A stretch of DNA of 64,000 nt from Hymenobacter sp. IS2118. Its GTDB lineage: Bacteria; Bacteroidota; Bacteroidia; Cytophagales; Hymenobacteraceae. Shown one piece after another: positions 1 to 8,892 of this stretch. A program made the position numbers and the translations under genes. Under the pieces are notes generated by a model, which was given only the letters and a program-made list of their open reading frames with translations, ran no database searches and was not told the origin of the DNA. Location: assembly GCF_000715495.1 (NCBI RefSeq), contig NZ_JNLX01000059.1, positions 22,248-86,247 of the forward strand. Reading direction: 5' to 3'. The stretch's first letter is position 1; the number at the start of each line of letters is the position of its first letter.

Positions 1-58
1 AGCCGGCCAGGGCCAGCAGCGCAACGCAAGTCAGGGGAAACAAACGAGTAAGGTTCAT
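1..58 (-). CDS. 5' end of an exported protein, cut by the window edge
   Basis: Only the first 19 codons are visible on the minus strand, starting at the ATG complementary to 56-58. They read MNLTRLFPLTCVALLALAG: a basic N-terminus followed by a hydrophobic stretch, which is typical of a Sec signal peptide. The product is therefore probably periplasmic, outer-membrane or a lipoprotein, but its function cannot be seen. It lies 112 bases downstream of the AsmA-family gene on the same strand, so the two could be co-transcribed. Confidence 0.6.
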   Translation of the reverse strand, partial: MNLTRLFPLTCVALLALAG

Positions 59-170
59 ATAGTAAATCGGTGAAATTGAAGTAATTGGCGTGAAACGGAA
101 TGGTAAATCCGTTGGTTGCGGGCCGTGGCAATAATTCTGCCACGCTTATTCGCCTCAAGATTCAATTGGC

Positions 171-3100
171 TTATTTCGTGGTATCGGCCGGGGCGACGGG
201 TGCGGCGGGCTTGGGTTTGGGCTTGCCGAAAAGGCTGTTCAGGCCTTTCCCAACCTGATTTTTGAGTCGGGCCTGGGCTTCCAAACGAGCCTTTTCGGTG
301 GCGATGCGAAGTTTTTCCTCCGCGCTTTGGTCGGCGGCGGCTTCGGTGCGCGTGGTGCTGTCCTTTTGGGCCTGCTTCTTCTGGGCCAAGCCCAGGAGGG
401 CATCCGTTAGCTTGGTTTTCACCACATTGGCGACAATGGCTTTGCCCTGGTCCTTCACGCTGCCGCTGGTGAGTTTCACCACGGGGCTGGTCACGGTGCC
501 GCCAATGTTCAGGCCCAGCGTCACGCGCTCGGTCCCCTGAATGTTCTGCACGCCGGTGAGCTGCGTGAGCTTGCTGTTGAGCGCGTTGCCGAGCTTGCCG
601 GTGGGCACGTTCAGGGCCGTAACGTAGGCCAGCGCGCCAGCCAGGCTGTTCGAGCCGCCAAAGGTCATCTTCACGTCGCCCACCGCCAGGTCGAACGGCT
701 GCACCACCAGGTTACCGTTCACAATGTTGGCCTGAATGGCTTTATTGGTCACCAGCAGGGTTTTCAGCTCGGGCAGCGTGGTTAGGCTGGCAATCTTGCT
801 CATCACTTCCGACTGATTGATGGCGGCCTTGACCACGTCAATCACGCCCTTGCCCGTGAGCGTGGCCAGGTTGGGCAGCATGTCGGCGCCCATTTCCCCG
901 CTCACGCTGAAGTTGGTACCAAACAAGCCTTCTACCTGCCCGGCCAACGGCACCAGCCGCTTCAGTGTGGCGAAGGACGAGAAGGCATTCTGAATGTCGA
1001 GGTTCTTGATGTTCAGGCCGAAGTCGAACTTGGGGTGCGCCAGGTTTTTGCTGCTGTAGCTACCCGTGGTTCCGAAGCTGCCGCCCAACGTATTAAACGT
1101 CATGTTGTTGAGCCGAGCCATTTGGTCGCGCACCGTTACGGTACCCTGGGCGTTGGTCAGCTTCAGGTTGTCGTAGGTCACGTTATCAACCTTGCTGTTC
1201 AGCACCAAATCGAAGTATTTGGGAATCTGGAGCACGCCCTCGGCCTTGGCCGGAGCCTTGCCGCCGGTAGTCGTGGGCTTAGCCGATACCTCGTCCACCA
1301 TCCACTCGTTCACGTTGAAATTGCGCGAGTTCACGTTCAGCGTGCCCTTCAGCGCCTGGCCCGGCGTGAAGAGGTAGCCCATGTAGTTGCTCACCGTGCC
1401 CGAGGCCGCGAAATCGGAGCTGCCGGCCGTGCCGTTCAGGCTTTGCAGGTTTATCTGGTTGTTGTTGAAAGTGGCCGTGCCGCTGCTGATGCGTACGCCC
1501 TGCGGCAGGTCGGGGCTCTTGTAGGTTACGTTGCTAGCCTTCACGGTGCCGCTGGCCACCACGTTCTGGTAGCGGCCGGCTTCCACGTCGGCCATGTTGC
1601 CTTTGGCAGCAATGTTGCCGGTCACGCGGCCGGTCACGGTCATGCCCTCAAGCGGGAAAATCTTGGTGATTTTGGTGAGGTCCACCGTGCCGTTCACGTT
1701 GGCGTCAAACACCGGTTTGTCGATGTTGCGGGCCGAGAGGCGGCCTTCCAGCGGCTCGCCTTCCAGCACCATCCGAAACTGCGGCAGGTTGATTTGGGTG
1801 TCGTTGACCTGGCCCGTGGTATTTACCACCGTGCCGTTGAGGTTGATATTCTCAATCGGCGCCGGAAACTGGGCCGACTTCACAAAGCCGTTGGTGAGGC
1901 GAATGGCGGCATTCACCACCGGCATCTGGGTTGCGGAATAAATGCCTTTCGCCGTACCATCCACGAAAAACTGTCCGCGCATGGCCAGGTCCTTCACCGG
2001 GTACACTTTCAGGGCCTCGGCCAGGTTCACGTTGGCTTTCACGCGGCCGTCCACGCGCATGGGTTCCAGGCCATCAATGGTAATGTTACCATCCACGGGG
2101 TTGGGGCCGAGGTCGAGGTGAAACTGCGGGATGTTGACTTTCACGTTGTTGGTGTAGCCCGAGGGGTTGTCGACCTGCATCTTCAGGTTGATGTTTTTGG
2201 CTGCCTGGGGCAAGTCGGGGTATTTGAACTGGCCGTTGGTCACGGCCAGGTTCACGCCGTAGCCGGGCATTTTCACCGCGTTTTGCGTGCCCTTGTAGTA
2301 GCCATCAAAGGCCACCTGCCCGCTGGTTTCGATGTTTTTGAAGCTCTCCGTGTACACGCCCGGCACCAGACTCAGCAGGGTTTTGAAATCCGTTTCCAGC
2401 GCCTTGAAGGTCAGGTCGTAGGTAATATCCGTGGCGTTGGGCAGCCCAATGGCTCCGGCAAAGCTGAACGGGAAGTCGTTGAGCTTAATCTTGTTGTCTT
2501 TGAAAGTGTAGAGGCTTTTGGTGAGGTCCATTTCCATCGTCACGTCGGCGTCGAGCTGCTTGTTGCTCACGTAGGCCACGCCGTCGTAGGTCATGTCGAG
2601 GCCGGTGGCCGTGGTTTGCGACTTCATGTCGAAAACATTGCTGGCAAAATCGCCGCTGCCGCTGTGGTTCACGCCGCGGGCCTGCATAGCGAAGGGCATC
2701 GTCAGGTCTTCGTAGCGCAGGCGGCCATCGGTCATCTCCCAACCTTTGATGGCGAGGTTCACCTGGCTGGTGTCCTGGCCTTTGGCAGCGGCAGCAGAGT
2801 CCGAAATCATGATATCCCAGTTAGCCAGGCCGCTTTTCAGCACCCGCATGCTCAAGTCGGGCCGCTCCAGCTCGATGGTTTTGATGTCAATCTGACCGCC
2901 GCGTACCACGCTCATTATATCGAGGCCCACGCGCAGGTTGGGCAGGTAAGCCAGCGTGTCGCGGCTGAACGAGTCGAGGCCAATCACGCGCAGCTCCCGG
3001 ATGTTCACCGTCATGTCGGGGAAGGAGCTGAGCAGGCTCACGTCAATATTGGCGGGGTCGTACTGCACCGTGGCCCGCACGCGCTGGGCAATCTGCTCGT

Positions 3101-3203
3101 CGGCCAAAGCCCGCAGCTTGTCTTTAAACAGCACCGGCGCCAGCGCCAACGCCGCTACCAGCACCACCAAAAATATACCGATACCCAAAAGAATTTTCCG
3201 CAT
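171..3203 (-). CDS. AsmA-family inner-membrane/periplasmic protein
   Basis: This is a 1010-residue protein with one N-terminal membrane anchor (about residues 4-26, rich in Leu, Val and Ala) followed by a very long beta-rich periplasmic region. That region has repeated short motifs of the type GxxxxNGxxxxxDL, and an AsmA-like C-terminal part around residues 700-930. The AsmA/TamB/YhdP superfamily is known for bridge-like proteins implicated in phospholipid transport and outer-membrane assembly; this role is inferred for this protein. The last 90 residues are rich in Lys, Gln, Ala and Pro and probably unstructured. Length and domain order fit AsmA proteins annotated in Cytophagales. It is transcribed away from the OmpA gene, with a TACCTTTG promoter box just upstream. 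Confidence 0.85.
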   Translation of the reverse strand: MRKILLGIGIFLVVLVAALALAPVLFKDKLRALADEQIAQRVRATVQYDPANIDVSLLSSFPDMTVNIRELRVIGLDSFSRDTLAYLPNLRVGLDIMSVVRGGQIDIKTIELERPDLSMRVLKSGLANWDIMISDSAAAAKGQDTSQVNLAIKGWEMTDGRLRYEDLTMPFAMQARGVNHSGSGDFASNVFDMKSQTTATGLDMTYDGVAYVSNKQLDADVTMEMDLTKSLYTFKDNKIKLNDFPFSFAGAIGLPNATDITYDLTFKALETDFKTLLSLVPGVYTESFKNIETSGQVAFDGYYKGTQNAVKMPGYGVNLAVTNGQFKYPDLPQAAKNINLKMQVDNPSGYTNNVKVNIPQFHLDLGPNPVDGNITIDGLEPMRVDGRVKANVNLAEALKVYPVKDLAMRGQFFVDGTAKGIYSATQMPVVNAAIRLTNGFVKSAQFPAPIENINLNGTVVNTTGQVNDTQINLPQFRMVLEGEPLEGRLSARNIDKPVFDANVNGTVDLTKITKIFPLEGMTVTGRVTGNIAAKGNMADVEAGRYQNVVASGTVKASNVTYKSPDLPQGVRISSGTATFNNNQINLQSLNGTAGSSDFAASGTVSNYMGYLFTPGQALKGTLNVNSRNFNVNEWMVDEVSAKPTTTGGKAPAKAEGVLQIPKYFDLVLNSKVDNVTYDNLKLTNAQGTVTVRDQMARLNNMTFNTLGGSFGTTGSYSSKNLAHPKFDFGLNIKNLDIQNAFSSFATLKRLVPLAGQVEGLFGTNFSVSGEMGADMLPNLATLTGKGVIDVVKAAINQSEVMSKIASLTTLPELKTLLVTNKAIQANIVNGNLVVQPFDLAVGDVKMTFGGSNSLAGALAYVTALNVPTGKLGNALNSKLTQLTGVQNIQGTERVTLGLNIGGTVTSPVVKLTSGSVKDQGKAIVANVVKTKLTDALLGLAQKKQAQKDSTTRTEAAADQSAEEKLRIATEKARLEAQARLKNQVGKGLNSLFGKPKPKPAAPVAPADTTK

Positions 3204-3229
3204 TGCGAGAGACAGTTAGTAAATCAAAA

Positions 3230-3237
3230 CAAAGGTA
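3230..3237 (-). promoter_or_regulatory. Probable -7 promoter box (TACCTTTG) of the AsmA-family gene
   Basis: On the minus strand the bases read TACCTTTG, matching the Bacteroidota -7 consensus TAnnTTTG, and lie 27 bases before the start codon. No clear -33 TTG is seen at the usual spacing, so this call rests on the -7 box alone. Confidence 0.5.
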
Positions 3238-3812
3238 GAACCCACGCTCTACCGCTTTCTTTTCAGGAGTGAGGACAAAATCAGGCCAAACGTGACAGCC
3301 GCAAAATCACCGTACCTGGCGATGACGGCCCGCCACCTTGCTGCTTCTTCATTGCAAGGGCATACTCGGCCTGAATCCACCAAACAGCAATGCCGGCCCA
3401 ACAAAAGCAAGCTGATTCCCAAAGGCCATCAGCGAAATATTTGACCGCTTAAATGCAATAGTACTCGCTTACGTTCACGCTGCTGCTTTCGCCATGGCAA
3501 GGGCCATTTTGAACGCACCCCCAATTAAAAAAGCTCACTATCTGCACATTTTGCAAAATAAGGCCCCGCTTACAGTGATTATAAACCGAAACGCTTGATT
3601 AGATAAATTATAGATTATTATTAAATTTTTATAAACATGTTTTCCCATTATATTTGCCTGTCTCCGGTTGACTTTCTCTTAAAAATTGAGTTCCTGAGCA
3701 ACTGCCATAGAATGTAATCGGGACTACTTCACTGGCATAACAATAGCTCAATTAGTGCCTTGTAATTGAGCGGGCCTGATGTTAAAGTACGTTTTTCGTG
3801 TTCATCTATCTC
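3238..3812. other. Long divergent intergenic region, AT-rich on its right side
   Basis: About 575 bases lie between the divergent AsmA-family and OmpA-family genes. I see no credible gene here. The left part (3240-3530) has ordinary composition; the right part (about 3530-3680) is clearly AT-rich. At 3649-3656 the plus strand reads TATATTTG, which fits the TAnnTTTG -7 box and would give the OmpA gene a leader of roughly 150 bases. No structured RNA was recognised. Confidence 0.5.
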
Positions 3813-4961
3813 ATGAAGATTTTCCCTGCTTTTTTGGCTCTTGGGCTGGTGCTGGCTTCCCATACTAGCCGGGCGCAGGATGCCGCCATGAGCCTGACGG
3901 GCAACGTGCGGTCCGAAGACCAAAAATCGGTGGCCGGGGCATCTGTCACGGTTATTCACCTGCCTTCGGGTGCGCGCTACGCGGCCGCCTCCAACGCAGC
4001 CGGCGGCTTTGCCATTACCAACCTGCCGGCGGGTGGCCCTTACCTCATGCAGGTAGGCGAAGGCGGCTACCGGCCCCAAACCGTGGAAAGCATCTTCCTG
4101 GAAAAGGGCAAAACGGCCACTTTCACGGTCACGCTCAGCAAGCTCGACACCGAATCCGGCAGCAAAGCCCGCGCTGGCCGCCAAGGCGCTACCAGAATTT
4201 ATACTGAGGCCCTGGCAGCGGAAAGTGTGGTCGGCGGCCCGGTTTTAATTACTACGCTGAGCAGTTCGTACGGTCAGGCCAAGGTCCCGCCGCAATCCAT
4301 CACCGCCGCCATTGCAGCTGCCCCGGTTGTCGCCCCCTCGGCTCCGGCAACCGGCGCCCCCGGCCCCACGGCCAGGCCAGCGCGTTACCGGCGCGGCGCC
4401 AGTGTCAAGCCCGAGCCAACCAAGGGGGCCGCGCCGCTCGTCAGTGGCCACTTCGATGCTGCGAGCGGCAACTACATCTACGAAACCGGGCCGCCCATCA
4501 CGCTCTCCCTGCCTTCCGGCACGGTCATTAAGGCCGTCGGCAACAACTCTACCGAAAGCAACCTCTACCGGTTTCTTGCCAACCCGCAGGCAGAAGTTGA
4601 CACCGTGGACCTCACCCGCGGCTGGTACAATTTCGACCGGGTATTTTTCCATCCCGGCAAGGCCACGCTCACGGCGGAGTCCATCGGCCAGCTGCGCAAC
4701 ATTGCGGCCCTGCTGCGGGCCTTCCCCCAATCCCGCATCAAACTGGGTGGCTACACCGACAGCACCGGCACCAGCAAGGTCAACCGGCAGCTTAGCGAGG
4801 CGCGGGCCCGCACGGCATGGTCCAGCCTCGTCGATATGGGCATCAGCCCCAGCCGCGTCGACGCCCGCGGCTACGGCCCCCGCTACGCCATCGCGCCCAA
4901 CACCACCGAAGAAGGCCGGGCCATGAACCGTCGTCTGAGCGTGAAAGTGCTGCAGAAGTAA
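3813..4961 (+). CDS. OmpA-family envelope protein with N-terminal carboxypeptidase-regulatory-like domain
   Basis: The ATG at 3813 starts a clear signal peptide (about 20 residues ending near SRAQ); a GTG five codons upstream is a weaker alternative. The mature protein begins with a beta-sandwich of the CarboxypepD_reg type (roughly residues 25-110, with the GxVxxxxxxxVxGAxVxV pattern). An Ala/Pro-rich linker follows (about 160-220), then a C-terminal OmpA-like peptidoglycan-binding domain (about 275-380). That domain contains YTDSTGTSKVN, RARTAWSSL and GYGP, corresponding to the family motif that binds diaminopimelate. It probably links outer membrane and peptidoglycan. It is followed by a PorP/SprF gene and gldJ; OmpA-like proteins such as PorE are type IX secretion components, so that association is possible but not proven. 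Confidence 0.85.
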   Translation: MKIFPAFLALGLVLASHTSRAQDAAMSLTGNVRSEDQKSVAGASVTVIHLPSGARYAAASNAAGGFAITNLPAGGPYLMQVGEGGYRPQTVESIFLEKGKTATFTVTLSKLDTESGSKARAGRQGATRIYTEALAAESVVGGPVLITTLSSSYGQAKVPPQSITAAIAAAPVVAPSAPATGAPGPTARPARYRRGASVKPEPTKGAAPLVSGHFDAASGNYIYETGPPITLSLPSGTVIKAVGNNSTESNLYRFLANPQAEVDTVDLTRGWYNFDRVFFHPGKATLTAESIGQLRNIAALLRAFPQSRIKLGGYTDSTGTSKVNRQLSEARARTAWSSLVDMGISPSRVDARGYGPRYAIAPNTTEEGRAMNRRLSVKVLQK

Positions 4962-5053
4962 GGCCCTGATTGCCCTGGCTGCGGGATGCCGGGCCGTATC
5001 TTCGCGGGGCCGGCCGTACTAAATAGCGGTTTGGCAACGTTCTCCCGGTTGCT

Positions 5054-6100
5054 ATGCCCGTATTTCGTTTTCCGTTCTTTGCCCGCCCGCGGCTGGCCCT
5101 GGCGGCGGGGCTGCTGCTCGGCAGCGTGACCGGCGCGCGGGGGCAGGATGTGTTTTTCTCGCAGCCCTTCGCCACGCGCCTCCACACCAACCCCGCCTTC
5201 ACCGGCCTGGTCGACGATTACAGTGTCACGCTGAGCTACCGTAACCAGTTTCCGCGCCTGTCCGGTGCCTTCGTCAGCACCCAGGCCGCCGCCGACCTGC
5301 GCCTGGACCGGCCAGGCCAGCACCACGCCCTGGGCCTGCTGCTGAACCAGGACCGGAGCGGGGCCGTGGGCTACACCCGCCTGGAAGTGGGCGCGCTCTA
5401 CGCCTACCACACCCGCCTGAATGAAAAGCTGGCCCTCAGCGGCGGCCTGCGGGCCAGCTACGGCCGCCAGCGCGTCGGATATGACAATTTCGTGTTTGGC
5501 GACCAGCTGCTGGAAGATGGCACTGTGGTGGGGCCTTCGGCGGAGCTGCTCGATTTTCAGCCCGTTAACTACCTCAGCTTGGGCACCGGTGCGGTGCTAT
5601 ACACCGAGCAGGGCTGGCTCAGCCTGGCCGGCCAGCACCTCAACCAGCCCAACCTGGGTTTCCAGCGCCAAAGCCAGCTGCCGCTGCTGCTGAGCTTATC
5701 GGGCGGCTACAAATTCTTCATCATCAAGCCCGGCACCGGGGTGGCCACGCAGGAGGTGAGCTTCACGCCCGTAGCAGCCTATTCGCGGCAGGGCGGTTCG
5801 CAACGCACCGAAACGGGCATGTACTTCACGGCCTCGCCCGTGACGCTGGGGGCAGTTTACCGCAATATCTTTTCGCCCGGCAGCGTTGGGTCTCAGCACG
5901 TGCTGGCGGCGGTGGCCGGCATTCAGGCGGGTGGCCTGCGCCTGGGCTACAGCTACGATGTGGGGGTGAGCCGCCTGAGCGCCGACCTGGGCGGCGCCCA
6001 CGAAATAACATTAGCCCTTTATTCGTTTGACCGCCTGGAAAATGCCTATCGTCGGCTAAAACGGCGCGTTTACCCGGTACCGCCTTGTCCGGCATTCTAA
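5054..6100 (+). CDS. PorP/SprF-family type IX secretion/gliding outer-membrane protein
   Basis: This 348-residue protein has a signal peptide (to about residue 30, ending in an Arg-Gly-Gln cleavage context). The sequence then starts QDVFFSQPFATRLHTNPAFTG, which is the recognisable opening of the PorP/SprF family (the xxFSQ...NPAxxG pattern). The rest is made of alternating beta strands with aromatic ends, as expected for a 14-strand OmpP1/FadL-like barrel. PorP/SprF proteins are outer-membrane partners for secreted adhesins and for the type IX machinery. The location between an OmpA-family gene and gldJ supports a surface secretion or gliding role. The last residues are Arg-rich and then PVPPCPAF, an unusual tail. 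Confidence 0.88.
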   Translation: MPVFRFPFFARPRLALAAGLLLGSVTGARGQDVFFSQPFATRLHTNPAFTGLVDDYSVTLSYRNQFPRLSGAFVSTQAAADLRLDRPGQHHALGLLLNQDRSGAVGYTRLEVGALYAYHTRLNEKLALSGGLRASYGRQRVGYDNFVFGDQLLEDGTVVGPSAELLDFQPVNYLSLGTGAVLYTEQGWLSLAGQHLNQPNLGFQRQSQLPLLLSLSGGYKFFIIKPGTGVATQEVSFTPVAAYSRQGGSQRTETGMYFTASPVTLGAVYRNIFSPGSVGSQHVLAAVAGIQAGGLRLGYSYDVGVSRLSADLGGAHEITLALYSFDRLENAYRRLKRRVYPVPPCPAF

Positions 6101-6169
6101 TTTTTTGTACTATTGTGTCCTAATTGCCCTTGCTAACCCCTCCTTCCTCATAGTAATTTTAACTCTGTT

Positions 6170-7438
6170 ATGAACCTCTCACATTATTTACGCTTGGCCG
6201 TAGTGGGTCTGACGCTGGCCAGCTGTGGTCAGGGCGGCCCCCCCACAGCTTCGAAGCCGGGTAAATATTCCTCTACTACGGGCATTGAATATAATACTGA
6301 GAAGGGAATGGCCGTGGCCAATTTCAAATCGGTACCAGAGGGCCCAGGGCTTATATTTATTGAAGGGGGCCGCACGGTTCTGGGTTCGCAGTCCGAGGAC
6401 GTGACCATGACGCACGACAACATCGAGCGCACGGTAACCATTGCCTCGTTCTACATGGACGAAGCCGAAGTAGCCAACATTCACTGGCTCGAATACCTGC
6501 ACTTTATCCGCACCGACTCGGCCGAGGAGTTTTACCGCTCGGCGCTGCCCGACACCACCGTGTGGGCCCGCGACCTGTCTTTCAACGACCCCTACGTTAC
6601 CTATTACCTGCGTTACCCCGGCTTCCGCTACTTCCCTGTGGTGGGCGTGAGCTGGCTGCAGGCCGACGACTACTGCACCTGGCGCACGGCGCAGGTGAAC
6701 CAGCGTCTGGCCAGCGAAGGCGACGAGGAAAGCGGCCCCAAGAAAAAGGGCGGCTTGTTTAGCCGCAAGAAGAAAGGCGACGCGGCGGATGCCGGCGCCG
6801 AAGGCACGGCCAGCAACGGCGGTGACGCGAAAACCAATATTTCCATCGAAAACGGCAACGTGCTACCCAACTACCGCCTCCCCACCGAGGCCGAGTGGGA
6901 GTACGCCGCGCAAGCTTTGGTAGGCACGCAGGAAGTTGGCAACGAAAACCAGGAGGAGAAGCGCATTTATCCTTGGGATGGTAAAACCACCCGCAACGCC
7001 TATGGCAAGACGCAAGGCCAGTTCCTGGCCAACTTCAAGCGGGGCCGTGGCGACTACGCCGGCATCGCCGGTAGCCTGAACGATGGCGCCATGATTACCG
7101 AATACATCTACTCGTACCCACCCAACGACTACGGCCTCTACAACATGGCCGGCAACGTGAACGAGTGGGTGCAGGACGTGTACCGCCCCCTTTCGTACCA
7201 GGACGTGGAAGACCTGAACCCCTTCCGCCGCAATGGCGTGGCCGACCCGGCCGAGAAATACGACAAGAAAAACTACCAGTCGCTGATTGACGACCATGTG
7301 CGCGTGTACAAAGGCGGTTCGTGGCGCGATGTGGCCTACTGGCTGTCGCCCGGCACCCGCCGCTTTATGGCCGAGGATTCGTCCACGGCAACCATCGGTT
7401 TCCGTTGCGCGATGATTAACGCGGGCTCAAACAAATAA
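6170..7438 (+). CDS. gldJ: Gliding motility / type IX secretion lipoprotein GldJ
   Basis: This 422-residue protein begins with a lipoprotein signal ending in the lipobox LASC (Cys about residue 20). The body is a formylglycine-generating-enzyme (SUMF1/EgtB/PvdO) fold. Recognisable blocks are FIEGGRTVLGS, FYMDEAEVANIHWLEYL, YFPVVGVSWLQADDYCTWR, LPTEAEWEYAA, GLYNMAGNVNEWVQDVY and the terminal GGSWRD...GFRC. The block ALPDTTVWARDLSFNDPYV is characteristic of GldJ rather than GldK. GldJ is needed for gliding and for stability of other Gld proteins; the fold acts structurally, not as a sulfatase activator. A Lys/Gly/Ala-rich insertion (about residues 188-220) is inside the fold. A strong terminator follows. 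Confidence 0.88.
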   Translation: MNLSHYLRLAVVGLTLASCGQGGPPTASKPGKYSSTTGIEYNTEKGMAVANFKSVPEGPGLIFIEGGRTVLGSQSEDVTMTHDNIERTVTIASFYMDEAEVANIHWLEYLHFIRTDSAEEFYRSALPDTTVWARDLSFNDPYVTYYLRYPGFRYFPVVGVSWLQADDYCTWRTAQVNQRLASEGDEESGPKKKGGLFSRKKKGDAADAGAEGTASNGGDAKTNISIENGNVLPNYRLPTEAEWEYAAQALVGTQEVGNENQEEKRIYPWDGKTTRNAYGKTQGQFLANFKRGRGDYAGIAGSLNDGAMITEYIYSYPPNDYGLYNMAGNVNEWVQDVYRPLSYQDVEDLNPFRRNGVADPAEKYDKKNYQSLIDDHVRVYKGGSWRDVAYWLSPGTRRFMAEDSSTATIGFRCAMINAGSNK

Positions 7439-7610
7439 ATCACGGGTTCGTCGGATTAACGACGCATTGCCCGGATTTTGTAGACAACATTAGTATCAAA
7501 AAAGGCTTGCCATCTGGCAAGCCTTTTTTGTTTTACATCTTCATGGGAGGTAACGTAGTGCGTCTACAGAGTCCGTGCAATCCGTCGTTAATCCGACGAA
7601 TCCGTGATTA
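7437..7610. repeat. 49-bp imperfect inverted repeat flanking a terminator
   Basis: The left arm (7437-7485) and right arm (7562-7610) are near-perfect reverse complements, sharing the core TCGTCGGATTAACGACG and TGTAGAC. A separate rho-independent hairpin sits between them. The left arm overlaps the gldJ stop codon and the right arm ends two bases before the comF stop. The arrangement resembles a paired-palindrome or MITE-like unit lodged between two convergent genes. Confidence 0.75.
7498..7530. terminator. Rho-independent bidirectional terminator between gldJ and comF
   Basis: AAAAAAGGCTTGCC, a short ATCT loop and GGCAAGCCTTTTTT form a stable hairpin with an A-run on one side and a T-run on the other. 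It can stop transcription from both convergent genes. Confidence 0.9.
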
Positions 7611-7612
7611 GG

Positions 7613-8308
7613 TTAGGCGCAGGCAATGGTGGCGATGCTGATTTCGGCGGCCCCGGCGGCCAGCAGCACGGCTCCGCAGGCTTCGAGGGTGGCACCGGTG
7701 GTCAGCACATCATCGACAACCAGGATGCGGAGGCCGGTGATAAAAGCCGGGTTGTCTACTTCAAACACCGTGGCCACGTTTTCCCAGCGCTGGGCCCGGT
7801 TCTTTTTGGTTTGGGTAGCGGTGTTGGTGATGCGGCGCAGGGCAGTGGTACTGGCCGGCACTTTCAGGCCGGCGGCCAGGCCCGTGGCGAAGGCAGCAGC
7901 TTGGTTGTAGCCACGCTTGGCAAGCTTGCGCGGGTGTAGCGGCACGGGCACGATGAGGTCGAAGTCGGCCGCCAGGCCTGCGGCGTGCAGGTCGGCACCG
8001 TAGAGTTGGCCCAGTATGGTGCCTACATCGCGCTGGCCTTGGTATTTTAGCTCGTGCAACAGGTGCTGCACGCGGCCGTGACGTACAAACCGCAGGTAGC
8101 TCAAGGCATGGCGAATGGGCAGCTTGCCCCAAAAGCGGCGGCCCAGCGGATTCTGCTCAGGCGGCAGCAAGTGGAAATCGGTGTACGGCAATTCGGCCCG
8201 GCAGCTGGTGCAGAGGTGGTTTTCGCCGGTTACCAGCGGCTCGCGGCAGGCCAGGCAGAGGCGCGGGAAAATCAGCCCGATAAAATCGGCGGCCAGGGAG
8301 CGGAGCAT
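7613..8308 (-). CDS. ComF-family phosphoribosyltransferase-like protein
   Basis: The 231-residue protein has an N-terminal double CxxC region (PRLCLACREPL and NHLCTSCRAEL), which is the zinc-finger-like part of ComF. It also has the phosphoribosyltransferase core: DLIVPVPLHPRKLAKRGYNQA and the PRPP-binding loop ILVVDDVLTTGATLEACG. ComF proteins are linked to DNA uptake in competent bacteria; many species that carry one are not known to be competent. It stands alone, convergent with gldJ, and its promoter would lie in the 8309-8370 gap. Length is normal for the family. Confidence 0.88.
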   Translation of the reverse strand: MLRSLAADFIGLIFPRLCLACREPLVTGENHLCTSCRAELPYTDFHLLPPEQNPLGRRFWGKLPIRHALSYLRFVRHGRVQHLLHELKYQGQRDVGTILGQLYGADLHAAGLAADFDLIVPVPLHPRKLAKRGYNQAAAFATGLAAGLKVPASTTALRRITNTATQTKKNRAQRWENVATVFEVDNPAFITGLRILVVDDVLTTGATLEACGAVLLAAGAAEISIATIACA

Positions 8309-8371
8309 GGTAGCAGGAGGGCGAAGTTTTGAGCACTAATTTTGGAGGAGCAATGTAACCATCCATTGCCT

Positions 8372-8485
8372 GTCATGCTCATCTGGCATCCGCGCAGGCG
8401 AAGCATCTCGCGTGCCCACGTAATCCAATCGGCTCAACGATGCGAGCGAGATGCTTCGGCTGCGCGGACGCCAGATAAGCACGAC
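8372..8485. repeat. Paired palindrome, family A (REP-like)
   Basis: The arms 8372-8411 and 8446-8485 are about 40 bases each and almost perfect reverse complements. The core is CGAAGCATCTCGC, and the outer part reads GTCATGCTCATCTGGC. The core resembles the AAGCATCTCTACCG core of the repeats near 34.5, 37.2 and 52.2 kb. Confidence 0.75.
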
Positions 8486-8511
8486 GTTTCTGCTTCTATA
8501 AAAACCCCCCA

Positions 8512-8892
8512 ATGTCCCAAGTAACCGAATTCAACGAGTACCGCCAGCGGATGAACGAAACCATTCTGGCGGCCGACAACAAGGTCATCAAGCGGTTTTT
8601 CAACCTCGATACCAATACCTACGCGGCCGGCGCCATCGACGTAAAAACCAAGGAAATGCTGGGCCTGGCTTGCTCCATGGTGCTGCGCTGCGACGACTGC
8701 ATCAAGTACCACCTCGGCAAATGCTTCGAGGTGAGCATCAACGACGAGGAGATTTATGAGGTGTTTGCCATTGCCAACATCATCGGCGGCAGCATTGTGA
8801 TTCCGCACTTCCGCCGCGCCGTGGAGTACTGGGAAATCCTGAAAACGGAAGCCGTGACGCCCGCGCCACCCCACGCCGAACACGCGGTATGA
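8512..8892 (+). CDS. Carboxymuconolactone decarboxylase-family (AhpD-like) protein
   Basis: This 126-residue all-alpha protein contains the redox motif CDDC followed by IKYHLGKC (about residues 62-74). This is the CxxCxxxHxxxA-like signature of AhpD/CMD-domain proteins, with the second half of the fold in EVFAIANIIGGSIVIPHFRRAVEYW. Members are peroxidase helpers or decarboxylases; the CxxC suggests a thiol-redox role, and the substrate is unknown. Its stop overlaps the start of the next gene by four bases (ATGA), so the two are translationally coupled. Confidence 0.85.
   Translation: MSQVTEFNEYRQRMNETILAADNKVIKRFFNLDTNTYAAGAIDVKTKEMLGLACSMVLRCDDCIKYHLGKCFEVSINDEEIYEVFAIANIIGGSIVIPHFRRAVEYWEILKTEAVTPAPPHAEHAV

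Noticed and set aside
1035..3272. A 745-codon open frame on the plus strand opposite the AsmA-family gene
   Set aside because: Its translation is His/Val/Gly-rich with no domain, and it is a shadow of a clearly coding minus-strand gene in GC-rich DNA.
3530..3680. AT-rich stretch as a second origin
   Set aside because: No DnaA boxes are present; it looks like an ordinary promoter region.
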